64,000 nucleotides of DNA, taken from the NCBI RefSeq assembly GCF_900455735.1, contig NZ_UAUI01000001.1, positions 434,001 through 498,000 on the forward strand, read 5' to 3'. This stretch comes from Rhodococcus wratislaviensis (GTDB lineage: Bacteria > Actinomycetota > Actinomycetes > Mycobacteriales > Mycobacteriaceae). Numbering within the stretch: position 1 is the first letter of the stretch; every line of letters begins with the position of its first letter. Shown piece by piece: positions 20,302-28,684 of this stretch. The translations under genes were made by a program, and so were the position numbers. The notes under the pieces were generated by a model. That model was not told where the DNA came from and made no database searches. It worked only from the letters and a program-made list of their open reading frames with translations.

Positions 20302-20643
20302 GACCGAATCTCGCTGTTCGCGTCAGTCGGGAGCCACGACTGCCCCGCTGATATGGAATGCGCGCTGCGGCCATCAGGGACCTCCTGGAATTTCGCTCTA
20401 CTGCGACGTTACGACAGGAGAGCACGCACTAGCCACCCACCGAATAGGACACGTGGCTCCCGGATCGCTCGCGAACACACCCCGACACCGGAGCCGTGGG
20501 TGCGGTTCGGTGATCCGGCGGGCTCAGTGAAGAACAGATCCACCGGGATGACGGTGTGGCGCGGTAACCCGGCCCCGGGCAGGGTGGGTTGCCACAAGTT
20601 CCAGCCGCACCGTCGATGCGATACCCGTTGCCGTGCAGGGTTT

Positions 20644-21288
20644 TCAGGATCGGTAATGATCGTCGGACTGGGCGGTGTGCAGCGCGGTAAGGATGTGATC
20701 GACCGCGGCCGTTGTGCGTTGCGCGTCGCCGGTGGCCAGCAGGTCCAACAACGCACCCCGCAGTGCGGCGAGCACACTGGTCCGTTGATCGCGCGCACGA
20801 GCGGTGCCGCGCGTGTGTTCCGGTTGCGCCGAGGCGAGGACGTCCAGCCAGTCGGTCACGGTCGCCTCGGCGAATTCGTTCCATGGTCCGGTGGGGTCGG
20901 TCAAGGATCGGCCGTAGGCCTCGACCCATAGGGCGAGCATCGGCCGGTGTGCGTCGGCCACGAGCCACGACCACACCGTTCGGGCGACCTGGAAGATCGC
21001 CCCTGGATCGTCTTCGGCGTCGCGACGTATCTCGTCGAGGAAGCCCAGTTCGTCACGGCGGGCGCGCGCCAGTATCGCGCGTATCAATCCCTCCCTGCTG
21101 CCGAAGAGATACAACAGCACCCGCGGACTCGACCCGATTGCTGCTGCCAGGGGCCGCAAGGTGAGCTCTGCCAGCCCATTGGCCATGACGTAGGCGTGCG
21201 CGGCATCGAGCAGCTCGATATGACGGGCCGACGCCGAGCCGGCGGGCCGTTCATGCGCCACTCGATCTCCGCGTTGTTCTCGGTTCAC
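20644..21288 (-). CDS. TetR-family transcriptional regulator
   Basis: A 214-residue TetR-type repressor with an N-terminal HTH (LAELTLRPLAAAIGSSPRVLLYLFGSREGL, about residues 40-75) and an all-alpha ligand domain. GTG 21288 shares one base with the stop of the GNAT gene (TAGTG), so the two are translationally coupled. The 18-bp palindrome at 21844 upstream of the pair is the probable operator, giving an autoregulated acetyltransferase-regulator operon. Confidence 0.85.
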   Translation of the reverse strand: MNREQRGDRVAHERPAGSASARHIELLDAAHAYVMANGLAELTLRPLAAAIGSSPRVLLYLFGSREGLIRAILARARRDELGFLDEIRRDAEDDPGAIFQVARTVWSWLVADAHRPMLALWVEAYGRSLTDPTGPWNEFAEATVTDWLDVLASAQPEHTRGTARARDQRTSVLAALRGALLDLLATGDAQRTTAAVDHILTALHTAQSDDHYRS

Positions 21289-21809
21289 TAGAGTTCTCGT
21301 GACCAGCACTGTTCGACGAGGTCCTGTCCGAAGAGCCGGCTGCTCGTTTCGGAGTCCAGCTCGAAGCCGGCCGCCTGATAGATGCGCCGCGCCGACGACA
21401 GAGTGTCGACGGTCCACAGGCCGATACGGCGGTATCCGGCCTGCCGAGCGAAGTCGACGCACGTATGGACGAGTCGACGCCCGAGCGCGTGTCCTCGCGC
21501 CTTCGGGTCGACCACCAGCACACGCAGTTTCGCCGAGACGTCGTCGTCGCCGTGGGTACAGAACACGCAACCCACGCGGGCGCCGTCGAGTTCGGCAATC
21601 CATGCCGCTTCACGCTCGTCGTGATTGCGTGCGTACTCGGCCACCAGTTGCGCCACCAGCACCTCGATACCACTGTCCCAACCGAACTCGTTGGCGTACA
21701 CCTCACCGTTGGCCTGGATCACCCACCCCAGATCGCCCGGCGCTCCCAGCGGTCGAATGGTGACCTCAGTGGCGGCCTCGCCCTCACCGGCCACGTGGGT
21801 CTGATGCAT
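21288..21809 (-). CDS. GNAT-family N-acetyltransferase
   Basis: 173 residues with the GNAT core: the acetyl-CoA motif is seen as VLVVDPKARGHALGRRLVHTCVDFA, followed by a C-terminal RIYQAAGFELD. ATG 21809 is preceded by GAGGAGG with 5-nt spacing; an upstream in-frame ATG (21836) lacks such a site. Its substrate is unknown. It is first in a two-gene operon with TetR. Confidence 0.85.
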   Translation of the reverse strand: MHQTHVAGEGEAATEVTIRPLGAPGDLGWVIQANGEVYANEFGWDSGIEVLVAQLVAEYARNHDEREAAWIAELDGARVGCVFCTHGDDDVSAKLRVLVVDPKARGHALGRRLVHTCVDFARQAGYRRIGLWTVDTLSSARRIYQAAGFELDSETSSRLFGQDLVEQCWSREL

Positions 21810-21843
21810 CACGTCCTCCTCGCTCCGATCGCACAACCAAGCA

Positions 21844-21861
21844 CTGAAACGATCGTTTCAG
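21844..21861. promoter_or_regulatory. 18-bp perfect palindrome, likely TetR operator
   Basis: CTGAAACGATCGTTTCAG lies 35 bp upstream of the GNAT start. Size, symmetry and position fit an operator for the TetR encoded by the same operon (inference). Confidence 0.7.
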
Positions 21862-22294
21862 CACTTTAGCATTGCAGCCCGGATCGCGGAACCAACGATC
21901 CACCACCGCCGGCCCCGCTCACGTCGATACAGCCCCCGCACCACCTGCCGCCGCACTCGTCCCGACCTCGGCGAACTCGACAGTCACGTCGGCAGCTGAG
22001 CCGACCTGCCCAATTCGGACACAGCGGCTCCCACCGAACCTGTGCGAAGCCGCCGCCGCGCGCCACCTCACCGACAGGTACGGCACCGATCCCGTCCGCT
22101 GGTAGCCGGTGCGTCACCTGATGCCCTCCTCACGGGCGAAACAACCGCCGCCGAAAGCGGTAGCCCGACCCACCGGCCCACCGCGAAGATCGCAGGGTTC
22201 CTTGCGGTGTCGAGGCAATGTGCCACGCTGTCGTGCGCTGCCCCGACGACGCACCGGTGCAGCGCACGCCAATTCCCGGTGGCATCCCGGCCGA

Positions 22295-22510
22295 TCAGCA
22301 GGCAGCGCCGGTCGATCCCGGGCCCCGAAGATAGTCGATAAGCGTGTCGAGGACGGCTTCGAGATCCTCGACACTGCCCGTCGACCGCAGGACCTGCACC
22401 CCACCCTGAATTCCCGCGATGAATGCGGACGCGGTGCGCGGCGCATCGACGCCGGCCCGGATCTCACCTGCCGCCCGCATCGCCTCGATCCCTGCCGCGA
22501 CTTGAAACAC
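22295..22510 (-). pseudogene. C-terminal remnant of a TetR-family regulator
   Basis: A 71-residue frame that reads like the last third of a TetR ligand domain (AAGEIRAGVDAPRTASAFIAGIQGGVQVL...LEAVLDTLIDYLRG). No HTH part is found in any frame upstream on the minus strand, so it is taken as a decayed gene. The 430 bp between the palindrome at 21844 and this remnant show no convincing gene. Confidence 0.6.
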
Positions 22511-22764
22511 TGCCTGTACGCAGGCTTCTCATGCACGGTATTGGCTCGAGCGTTGATCATGCGTGAGCCGATCTTCGGATAACGTTCCCCGGCTCGTCGT
22601 CGAGGCGTAACGACCGCACATACCGATAGCGTGCCACGGAGCCCCTGCCGGGCGAAGGATAAACCCAGGGAACGGGCCCACACAGAGTCCGCCTCCGGCC
22701 ACGGTTCGAAATGATCAGCTCGTGGGCCTGGTACCCGTGGCTCTACCCATCGGGGGTGAGGTGG

Positions 22765-23382
22765 TTAGTGGGCGACGCGGAAGGCGTGCTCGATGTTCGT
22801 GGGTATGCGACCGCGCGAGGAGATCTCATAGCCTTCTTGCACCGCCCATTGGCGGATCTCTCTGGCCGTGCTTGCACTCCGGGCATGTTTACGGGGACGG
22901 CGTCTCGGCGCTTCCTCCTGCTCGGGTGGGTAGGGCGCGGTGCTGTCGTCGGTCTCGCCTCTCCTCTCGACCTGCTTCTCTTCTTCGACCTCCGACAGCC
23001 TTCCGCCCTCACCTACCTGCTCGCCCGCCGCGGACTTGCTATCCGCCGCGCGCTCTTCTTCGCTCTCCGGCGGCTCGTCGACGTGGGAGTCGCGGATCTC
23101 GCCCGACCCGCGCGGGATTCCGGCAACCGCGTCCTCGTTCCCCGCCGGTTTCTCGCCGCTCGCTAGGAGTCGGCTGTTCAGCGATTCGATACGCGAGCTG
23201 GCCGCGGTGACTGCCGCGGCTTTCGCGGAGTTCATCAGGTCAGCCCGAATTGTCTCGCCGAGTTTGACGATCTCAGGGGAATCGGTCAGCTTTGCGGTCC
23301 AGCCCCTCAACAGGTATCCCGCCCCGGCGGCCGCCGACACCAGCCAAATGGTTTTCATCGTCTTCACCCACTGTGTTGGCAC
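22765..23382 (-). CDS. GvpY-like domain fused to an Lsr2-type DNA-binding domain
   Basis: 205 residues in three parts. Residues ~9-75 have a hydrophobic start (TIWLVSAAAGAGYLLRG) and the block DSPEIVKLGETIRADLMNSA...SSRIESLNSRL, nearly the same as in the gas-vesicle-cluster protein at 34377-34985. Residues ~76-165 are Glu-rich and probably disordered. Residues ~170-205 read TAREIRQWAVQEGYEISSRG-RIP...AF, the C-terminal DNA-binding domain of Lsr2 with its minor-groove RGR motif. GTG 23382 or ATG 23358 may be the start. A link between gas-vesicle-associated protein and nucleoid or gene silencing is inferred. Confidence 0.75.
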   Translation of the reverse strand: MPTQWVKTMKTIWLVSAAAGAGYLLRGWTAKLTDSPEIVKLGETIRADLMNSAKAAAVTAASSRIESLNSRLLASGEKPAGNEDAVAGIPRGSGEIRDSHVDEPPESEEERAADSKSAAGEQVGEGGRLSEVEEEKQVERRGETDDSTAPYPPEQEEAPRRRPRKHARSASTAREIRQWAVQEGYEISSRGRIPTNIEHAFRVAH

Positions 23383-23827
23383 CTGGGCACCTCGGCGTCG
23401 CGGGCAGCTGGTGCCGGACGGGGTGCGTAAGCCGTGCTTACCCCAGGCTGAGGCGCTTAATCATCAGCACGGAACGCCGACAGGCGGTCGGCGGCACCGA
23501 TGCCGGAATGCTCGCTCACCAGCTGCGGAATATTCCTGTGCCGTCGATACAACGGGCCGCGCGATCCTCGACTTGCCGCTGAAGTTCTGGCCGGGCGTAT
23601 CGACGTCGACGAGTTCAACGGATGACCGCACCGACGCGGCAGATGGGGAGCCAGCGGTGATACAACCGCGACACCCCGTTCACCTGGTGGAGGTGCTGTC
23701 CACGGGCATGGCGCCACCTAGGTCGAACCCGCCGGGGGCGAAGGCCGCTGCCGCGAACTGCCCTGGTGACCGCCGTCGCATAGCGACTGCACACGCCCGG
23801 GCCCTTCCGCACGGGAGAATCACTGTC
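23383..23827. other. gene-free stretch between divergent genes
   Basis: 445 bp between the divergent Lsr2-fusion gene and the L,D-transpeptidase. I see no convincing ORF. A short frame near 23560-23620 encodes LAAEVLAGRIDVDEFNG, faintly like the end of a DUF1707 segment, but it is too short to call. Promoters for both genes must lie here. Confidence 0.5.
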
Positions 23828-25048
23828 ATGCACGCCCGTCGCCGTCCCGGTCACCTCGCCGCTGTCCTCGCAGTCCTGCTGCTCGCTCTCGCCGCCGCCT
23901 GCGCACCCTCCACCGACCAACCTGCAGGACCGGCCACACCGCCGCCGGGACCGGAAATCACCGTGTCCCCGGCCGACGGCGCCGCCGCGGTCAACCCCAC
24001 GGACCCGGTAGCGGTGAGCACAAACGGTGGCACCCTCGAGACGGTCACCATGACCAACGACGAGGGACGGGTGGTCGAGGGCATCTTCACCCCCGATCGC
24101 ATGTCCTGGAAACCGGGAGTGCCCCTCGGCTACGGCCGCACCTACACCCTCGCGGTCACCGCGGTCGGCGACCAAGGTGTCCGGAGCGAGAAGACCAGCA
24201 CGTTCTCCACGGTCACCCCCGGCAACCAAACCAAACCCACCTTCGTCACCAGCGGCGGGAACCTGCTCGCCGACGGCGGCACCTTCGGTATCGGCATCGT
24301 GATCGTCACGCACTTCGACGAACCGATCACCGACCGCGCCGCCGCTGAAAGAGCCCTGCACGTGGAGTCCACACCCCCGGTGACCGGATCCTGGTACTGG
24401 GCGGACGATCAGAACGTGCACTGGCGACCCCAGAACTACTGGACACCCGGCACCCAGGTCACCGTCCGCGCCAACGTCTACGGCATCGCGCTCGGCGAAG
24501 GCCTCTTCGGCCAGGAGGACGCGCAGACCTCGTTCACCATCGGCGACGCACACATCTCCATCGCAGACGACACCACCAAACAGGTCACCGTCACCGACAA
24601 CGGCGAAGTGGTCCGCACGATGCCGACGTCGATGGGCCGGGGCGGGACCGAAGTCGTGGGCGGGCAGACCCTCTCGTTCTGGACCCAACCGGGCATCTAC
24701 ACCGTCATCGACAAAGCCAACCCGGTCATCATGGACTCCTCCACCTACGGACTGCCGGTGAACTCCCGCCTCGGATACAAGGAATCGATCAACTACGCCA
24801 CCCGCATCAGCAACGACGGCATCTACCTCCACGAACTCGCCGACACCATCTGGGCGCAGGGCAACACCAATGTCTCGCACGGCTGCCTGAACCTGAGCCC
24901 CGACAACGCCCGCTGGTTCTACGACTTCTCCGTCCCCGGCGACATCGTCGAGGTCCGCAACACCGGCGGTGCTCCCCTCGAGCTGTGGCAGAACGGCGAC
25001 TGGTCCGTCCCGTGGGAGCAATGGCAGGCCGGCAGCGCTCTGACCTGA
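23828..25048 (+). CDS. L,D-transpeptidase lipoprotein with Ig-like domains
   Basis: A 406-residue exported peptidoglycan cross-linking enzyme that forms 3-3 bonds. The N-terminus is a lipoprotein signal (basic start, LLLALAAAC with Cys25 as the lipid site). Two Ig-like domains follow (about residues 40-145 and 150-245), then the YkuD catalytic domain with SHGCLN (H351, C353). This is the actinobacterial LdtMt2-type architecture. ATG 23828 has GGAGAA about 10 nt upstream; the long open frame before it lacks signal-peptide logic. Confidence 0.93.
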   Translation: MHARRRPGHLAAVLAVLLLALAAACAPSTDQPAGPATPPPGPEITVSPADGAAAVNPTDPVAVSTNGGTLETVTMTNDEGRVVEGIFTPDRMSWKPGVPLGYGRTYTLAVTAVGDQGVRSEKTSTFSTVTPGNQTKPTFVTSGGNLLADGGTFGIGIVIVTHFDEPITDRAAAERALHVESTPPVTGSWYWADDQNVHWRPQNYWTPGTQVTVRANVYGIALGEGLFGQEDAQTSFTIGDAHISIADDTTKQVTVTDNGEVVRTMPTSMGRGGTEVVGGQTLSFWTQPGIYTVIDKANPVIMDSSTYGLPVNSRLGYKESINYATRISNDGIYLHELADTIWAQGNTNVSHGCLNLSPDNARWFYDFSVPGDIVEVRNTGGAPLELWQNGDWSVPWEQWQAGSALT

Positions 25049-25066
25049 CCACACAGGGACGCGGCT

Positions 25067-25285
25067 TTACTCGGCGCGGGTTTCGAGCAGAGCCTCGAGG
25101 TTTCGCAGGTTGGCGGCGAAGTCCCGCCGCAGGCTCGCGGCCACCACCGGGTCAGCGAGGGCGAACAGCCCCTTCTGCTCCATCCGTATGTGGCAGCTCA
25201 GCCGGATTCCCTTGGCGGTCTCCTCGGTCAGGTAGGACACCTCGAAGCGGCCCGGGCCGGACGCACCGGTGAACGTGATCTCCAC
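25067..25285 (-). pseudogene. C-terminal remnant of an SRPBCC/polyketide-cyclase-like protein
   Basis: 72 residues that read like the second half of an SRPBCC domain (VEITFTGASGPGRFEVSYLTEETAKGIRLSCHI...LRRDFAANLRNLEALLE). The typical N-terminal start of such domains, EVFDFT, appears just upstream (25300-25314) in another frame, directly abutting this piece. So about 60 residues have been lost and the frame is broken. It converges on the L,D-transpeptidase. Confidence 0.6.
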
Positions 25286-25319
25286 GTTCGGTTCGAAGTG
25301 AAGTCGAAGACCTCCCCGA

Positions 25320-25820
25320 CGGCGTCGCGGCGGCCTCGGCCTCTCGCTCGCCGGTCGCGGCGGCGGTGCCCGTGTTCGCTTCCGGTGAAGGCCCCTCGGG
25401 GTGAGGGCGCCTCGACACCGGCGGGGTCGGTGGGCTCGCTCTGCTCCTCGGTGGTGGTGCCTGCCTCCCCGGTTCCGGTGGCCTCGTCCTCGGCCGGCTT
25501 CGGTGCGATGTCCTCGGCGGGCTCCGATTCCGATGATGCCTCGTCAGCGGCGGGGGTGTGGTCGAACGAGCCGGGGCCTGCGGATTCGGAGACGTCACCG
25601 AGTTCGAGTGCGGCAACCAGTCGGGGGCGATGCCGCCGTCGACGGCGCCGAGTTCGTCGGCGCAGGAGCCGAGCACATCGGATGCGGCGGATCCGGTGGC
25701 GGCGAGCACGGACGGCGAGTCCGCGTCGCCGGGAGTATCGGCGGAGGCGGGCGGCGCTGCGATGACCACCGCGACCGCAGCCGTCGAGGCCCCCAGCGCC
25801 AGCGCGGGCAGCCTTCTCAT
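25320..25820 (-). pseudogene. secreted acidic low-complexity protein, reading frame disrupted
   Basis: The ATG at 25820 opens a clear signal peptide (MRRLPALALGASTAAVAVVI...PASA) followed by a Cys-containing segment (SCADELGAVDGGIAPDW). After about 25610 that frame becomes Pro/Arg-rich and unlike protein. A neighbouring frame then reads as a plausible acidic Ser/Thr/Glu linker (DEASSESEPAEDIAPKPAED, EATGTGEAGTTTEEQSEP). The original frame looks protein-like again near 25370. The simplest reading is one exported protein with frameshifts; sequencing error is possible. Confidence 0.4.
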
Positions 25821-25991
25821 GCCCACCGCAACTCCACGGAAGGGCCCGGCGGCCCCGAACGAGACTGAAGCGGCAACGGATGTTCCACCACCTACCTACC
25901 TGTTCACCTCGGCGGAACGACGCCCTGATGATCCTCATCGGCACCTCCCGCACGGCGGCGCGATGTCGCTGCAACCGGGTGAGTGCTCATG

Positions 25992-26387
25992 TCAGCGGTG
26001 CCACTGCACCGGGCTCACCCACAACCCCGTTGCGGGTGGGCCCTGCGGCGGCGGGGAACCGCGCACGACGACCCGGATGCGGATCGGGGTGGCCGGCCGG
26101 GTCGGAGCCTCCGGCCGTCGCCGAGGCTGGACATCGGATTCGGCCTCTGCCCTCTCGGTCACCGCCCGGTCATGGGCGGCGCGGTGCTCGGGATCGCGCA
26201 GCAGGGCGTAGGCGGACAGAATGCGCTGGAGGTGTTCGTCCGCCGCCGGATTGGAGGACCGGGGGCGTGTGCGGGTGTCGGGATGGTGTTCACGCAGCAG
26301 CCGCCTGTAAGCACTGGTGATTTCGGACTGGGACGCCGACGAGGACAGTCCCAGCACCTGATACGGATCCCGATTGGCGGCCGTCAC
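25992..26387 (-). CDS. short J-domain (DnaJ-like) co-chaperone
   Basis: 131 residues from GTG 26387. The J-domain fills residues ~5-70 (DPYQVLGLSSSASQSEITSAY, then the invariant HPD in REHHPDTR); the rest is a basic, Pro-rich tail without Gly/Phe or zinc regions, so it is a class III J-protein. It would stimulate an Hsp70. Hsp20 and a MerR regulator nearby suggest a small stress-protein group. The open frame upstream of 26387 (to 26603) is not family-like; no gene is seen in 26388-26786. Confidence 0.75.
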   Translation of the reverse strand: MTAANRDPYQVLGLSSSASQSEITSAYRRLLREHHPDTRTRPRSSNPAADEHLQRILSAYALLRDPEHRAAHDRAVTERAEAESDVQPRRRPEAPTRPATPIRIRVVVRGSPPPQGPPATGLWVSPVQWHR

Positions 26388-26786
26388 TTCGTTTCGTTCC
26401 TGCGATGCGCCGGAGAAGAGGTGGTCCCGGGCATCGAGGTGCCGGAACCACCAGAACGGGCGAGCCCGACCCGCACGAAAGGCCCACCCGCTTTCCTGAT
26501 TCTCGTGAATGTGACAGGTGGGCACTGCCCCGCCCGGAACAGCCGACGAAGACCGTCTGCCACTAATGGCCGTGCGCCCCGGTCGATCCGACACAACCAC
26601 CACGGATTGTTGTCGGGTGCGCGGTCGGCGCCGAAGTGTGGTCCTTTTCGTTGATCGGCGGCACCGGGCGGTGTGCCCCGGGTTCGCCGCGCCGCTCGCG
26701 AAGCAATGACAGGTGAAGGAGGCGGCAGCGGTCGAACCCCGTGAGCTGGTGCACTCGTCTGATTCATCACCCCTTTCCGAACTACA

Positions 26787-27110
26787 TCACAGACGAAACA
26801 TAATCTTGCGGATGGACTTTCCGGGTGCCGGTGGCGAACGCTGCGTGGCCCGGATCTCCGGGACCGGAGGAGCCGACACCGTCCACCCCATCGAAGCGGG
26901 AGGGAAGGGCTGCGGCGGACCGGCCGGCGCAGTCGCCAGCCGAGCGAGCAGGACCACGGCCTGCGGCGTGAGCGCGTCGGCGAGGATGCGATCCGAATCG
27001 GCCTCGAGCACTGCGTAGTCGAGCTCGTGCCACGGCCACACCACTTCGCGTGCGCCGCGCTCCGGAATTACGGTGGCGTTCACGTCGGTGACCATGTTCG
27101 CCAGTGTCAT
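26787..27110 (-). CDS. hypothetical protein next to Hsp20
   Basis: 107 residues from ATG 27110 (TTG 27116 is an alternative; GGAGGGGGTG lies just upstream of both). The first ~65 residues look ordered (REVVWPWHELDYAVLEADSD, RILADALTPQAVVLLARLA) and the rest is Pro-rich. No family is recognised. It is in the same direction as Hsp20, 70 bp away, so it may be co-expressed. Confidence 0.5.
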   Translation of the reverse strand: MTLANMVTDVNATVIPERGAREVVWPWHELDYAVLEADSDRILADALTPQAVVLLARLATAPAGPPQPFPPASMGWTVSAPPVPEIRATQRSPPAPGKSIRKIMFRL

Positions 27111-27178
27111 CGACAATTCACCCCCTCCCGAGCCGTGTCATCTCAGTCGAGCGTTGACGGTCTCCCTGTCGACCGCGC

Positions 27179-27601
27179 TCAGGCGGTGACCGCCTTCTTC
27201 TCCGAATGCCCACTACTGATTTCGATCTTGCGGGGCTTGGCCTTCTCCGCGACGGGGATCGTCAACCGCAGCACCCCGGCGTCGTAAATCGCCTCGATCT
27301 TGTCCGCATCGAGGTTCTCCCCCAGGAACAGCTGCCGGCTGAACACCCCGCGCGGACGCTCGGCTGCAACCATCTCTCGGTTCTCGTCGAGCGCGGACCG
27401 TTCGGCACGCACCGTCAGAGTGTTCTTGTCGACGTCCAGATCCAGCGAGTCGGCATTCACGCCGGGTAGATCGAACTCCACCACGAACCGGTCCTGTTCA
27501 CGCCAGGCGTCCATCGGCATCACCGCCGGACGGGCCGCGGTGCCGAGGACCTGCTGTGTCAGACGGTCGAGGTCGCGGAACGGATCCGTACGCATCAACA
27601 T
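27179..27601 (-). CDS. Hsp20/alpha-crystallin small heat-shock protein
   Basis: A 140-residue holdase chaperone with a complete alpha-crystallin domain ([20 protein letters not shown] near residue 30 to [19 protein letters not shown] near the end, with the conserved GVLRLTIP). ATG 27601 has AGGAGG 8 nt upstream. It is divergent from a MerR-type regulator, with an inverted repeat between them at 27649-27677. Confidence 0.92.
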   Translation of the reverse strand: MLMRTDPFRDLDRLTQQVLGTAARPAVMPMDAWREQDRFVVEFDLPGVNADSLDLDVDKNTLTVRAERSALDENREMVAAERPRGVFSRQLFLGENLDADKIEAIYDAGVLRLTIPVAEKAKPRKIEISSGHSEKKAVTA

Positions 27602-27648
27602 CGTGTCCACCTCCTGAAACCCTCTTCATTCCACCAGGTAAACTCCAG

Positions 27649-27677
27649 CAGATGCTGTAGATTTGGTATAGCATCTG
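27649..27677. promoter_or_regulatory. inverted repeat between hsp20 and the MerR gene
   Basis: CAGATGCT (27649-27656) and AGCATCTG (27670-27677) are perfect arms around 13 bp; TA/TA inside them extends the match with one mismatch. It is the probable operator of the adjacent MerR/HspR-like regulator, controlling both divergent genes. Confidence 0.65.
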
Positions 27678-27686
27678 TCATAGACC

Positions 27687-28133
27687 ATGACAAGAGGTTG
27701 CGCGAGAAAATTCCCGATCGGAGCAAAAGTGCCCGAAAAATTCGAGCGGTACGACTCCGAATCACCGTCGCTGCGCGGCGTTTACGGCATTTCGGTAGCC
27801 GCCGAGCTGTCCGGATTCGGGGTCGCCGCGCTGCGCCTGTACGAGGACTACGGGCTGATCACCCCGGGCCGCACCGACGGCGGCACCCGCCGCTACAGCG
27901 ACTACGACCTGACGCGGCTTCGGCGCATCGCCGAACTCATCGAAGCCGGAGTCAACCTCGTCGGTATCGGCCGGGTTCTCGACCTCGAGCACCGCACGGA
28001 CGAACTCGAACGCCACAACCGCCGCCTGCAAGCCGACAACGCGCAACTACGCGCCGAGCAGGATCCCGAGACCAGTACAGACCACACGAGCACCGCCGGT
28101 AACCCCGGCATCGGCAAACGCGAACACCACTGA
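27687..28133 (+). CDS. MerR-family (HspR-like) regulator
   Basis: 148 residues. The winged-helix start is YGISVAAELSGFGVAALRLYEDYGLITPGRTDGGTRRYSDYDLTRL (quoted in pieces: LRLYEDYGLITPGRTDGGTR is diagnostic), followed by a coiled coil (residues ~95-130) and a Ser/Thr tail ending in KREHH. There are no metal-binding cysteines in the effector region, so it resembles HspR, the heat-shock repressor, rather than metal sensors. ATG 27687 is used; GTG 27729 is an alternative. It is divergent from hsp20. Confidence 0.8.
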   Translation: MTRGCARKFPIGAKVPEKFERYDSESPSLRGVYGISVAAELSGFGVAALRLYEDYGLITPGRTDGGTRRYSDYDLTRLRRIAELIEAGVNLVGIGRVLDLEHRTDELERHNRRLQADNAQLRAEQDPETSTDHTSTAGNPGIGKREHH

Positions 28134-28421
28134 AAGCGCCGGCCGCGCCGCTTCGGGCGCAGGACGGGCCGGGAATGGCATCAGCGACGGAATGATCGGT
28201 CACGGTCGGCCGAAGACGCACCGAGAACAGCCGCACCGGAACGGTGAGATTCGATGCACGACACGCGATTTCGGTCCATCCAGTGGTGTGGGCTGGTTCC
28301 CCTCACCGAGGCGAGGCGCCGCAGGACCCTCACCATTCGTTGGGGGCGAGCGGCGGCCGGGCGCGCCCCCTGCTACGAGCACCCCGACACATCGCCGAAG
28401 GCACAGAACTAACCGGCGGTC
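28134..28421. other. gene-free stretch
   Basis: About 290 bp between the MerR stop and the small minus-strand ORF. No supported gene, repeat or hairpin was seen. Confidence 0.5.
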
Positions 28422-28673
28422 CTACGTACTGGGAACTTCGCCCGACCTATGCGGTGGTGACGTCGGTGGGTCGGGAAGATCGACATCGAGAACGAAGTCC
28501 AGCCAGGTGAGTGCGTCTGCCCGGGCTTCCGCCCGCGTAGTGATGTCAGGAGACACCGTCCGCAGCACCCAACGCTCCGATGCCGGGTGCGGTTCAACGC
28601 GCACCCGGGACACCTCGCACGAAAGCCGGTACGTGCAGGGTGAGCACAGCCTCTGGGAACCCTGAACGACCAC
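28422..28673 (-). CDS. possible small protein at the end of the gas vesicle operon
   Basis: 83 residues from GTG 28673, 11 bp after the gvpL stop and on the same strand. It looks ordered in the middle (ERWVLRTVSPDITTRAEARA, DALTWLDFVLDVDLPD) and basic/Pro-rich at the end. No family is recognised. The ribosome site (AAAGG) is close to the GTG. It is kept because of its operon position. Confidence 0.4.
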   Translation of the reverse strand: MVVQGSQRLCSPCTYRLSCEVSRVRVEPHPASERWVLRTVSPDITTRAEARADALTWLDFVLDVDLPDPPTSPPHRSGEVPST

Positions 28674-28684
28674 AGACCTTTTCG

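Noticed and set aside
21872-22105. Possible 77-residue plus-strand protein after the TetR palindrome
   Set aside because: Only the last ~30 residues look protein-like; the start is a weak TTG and no family is recognised.
23560-23624. Short plus-strand stretch LAAEVLAGRIDVDEFNG resembling the end of a DUF1707 segment
   Set aside because: Too short, no start, and flanking codons are not consistent.
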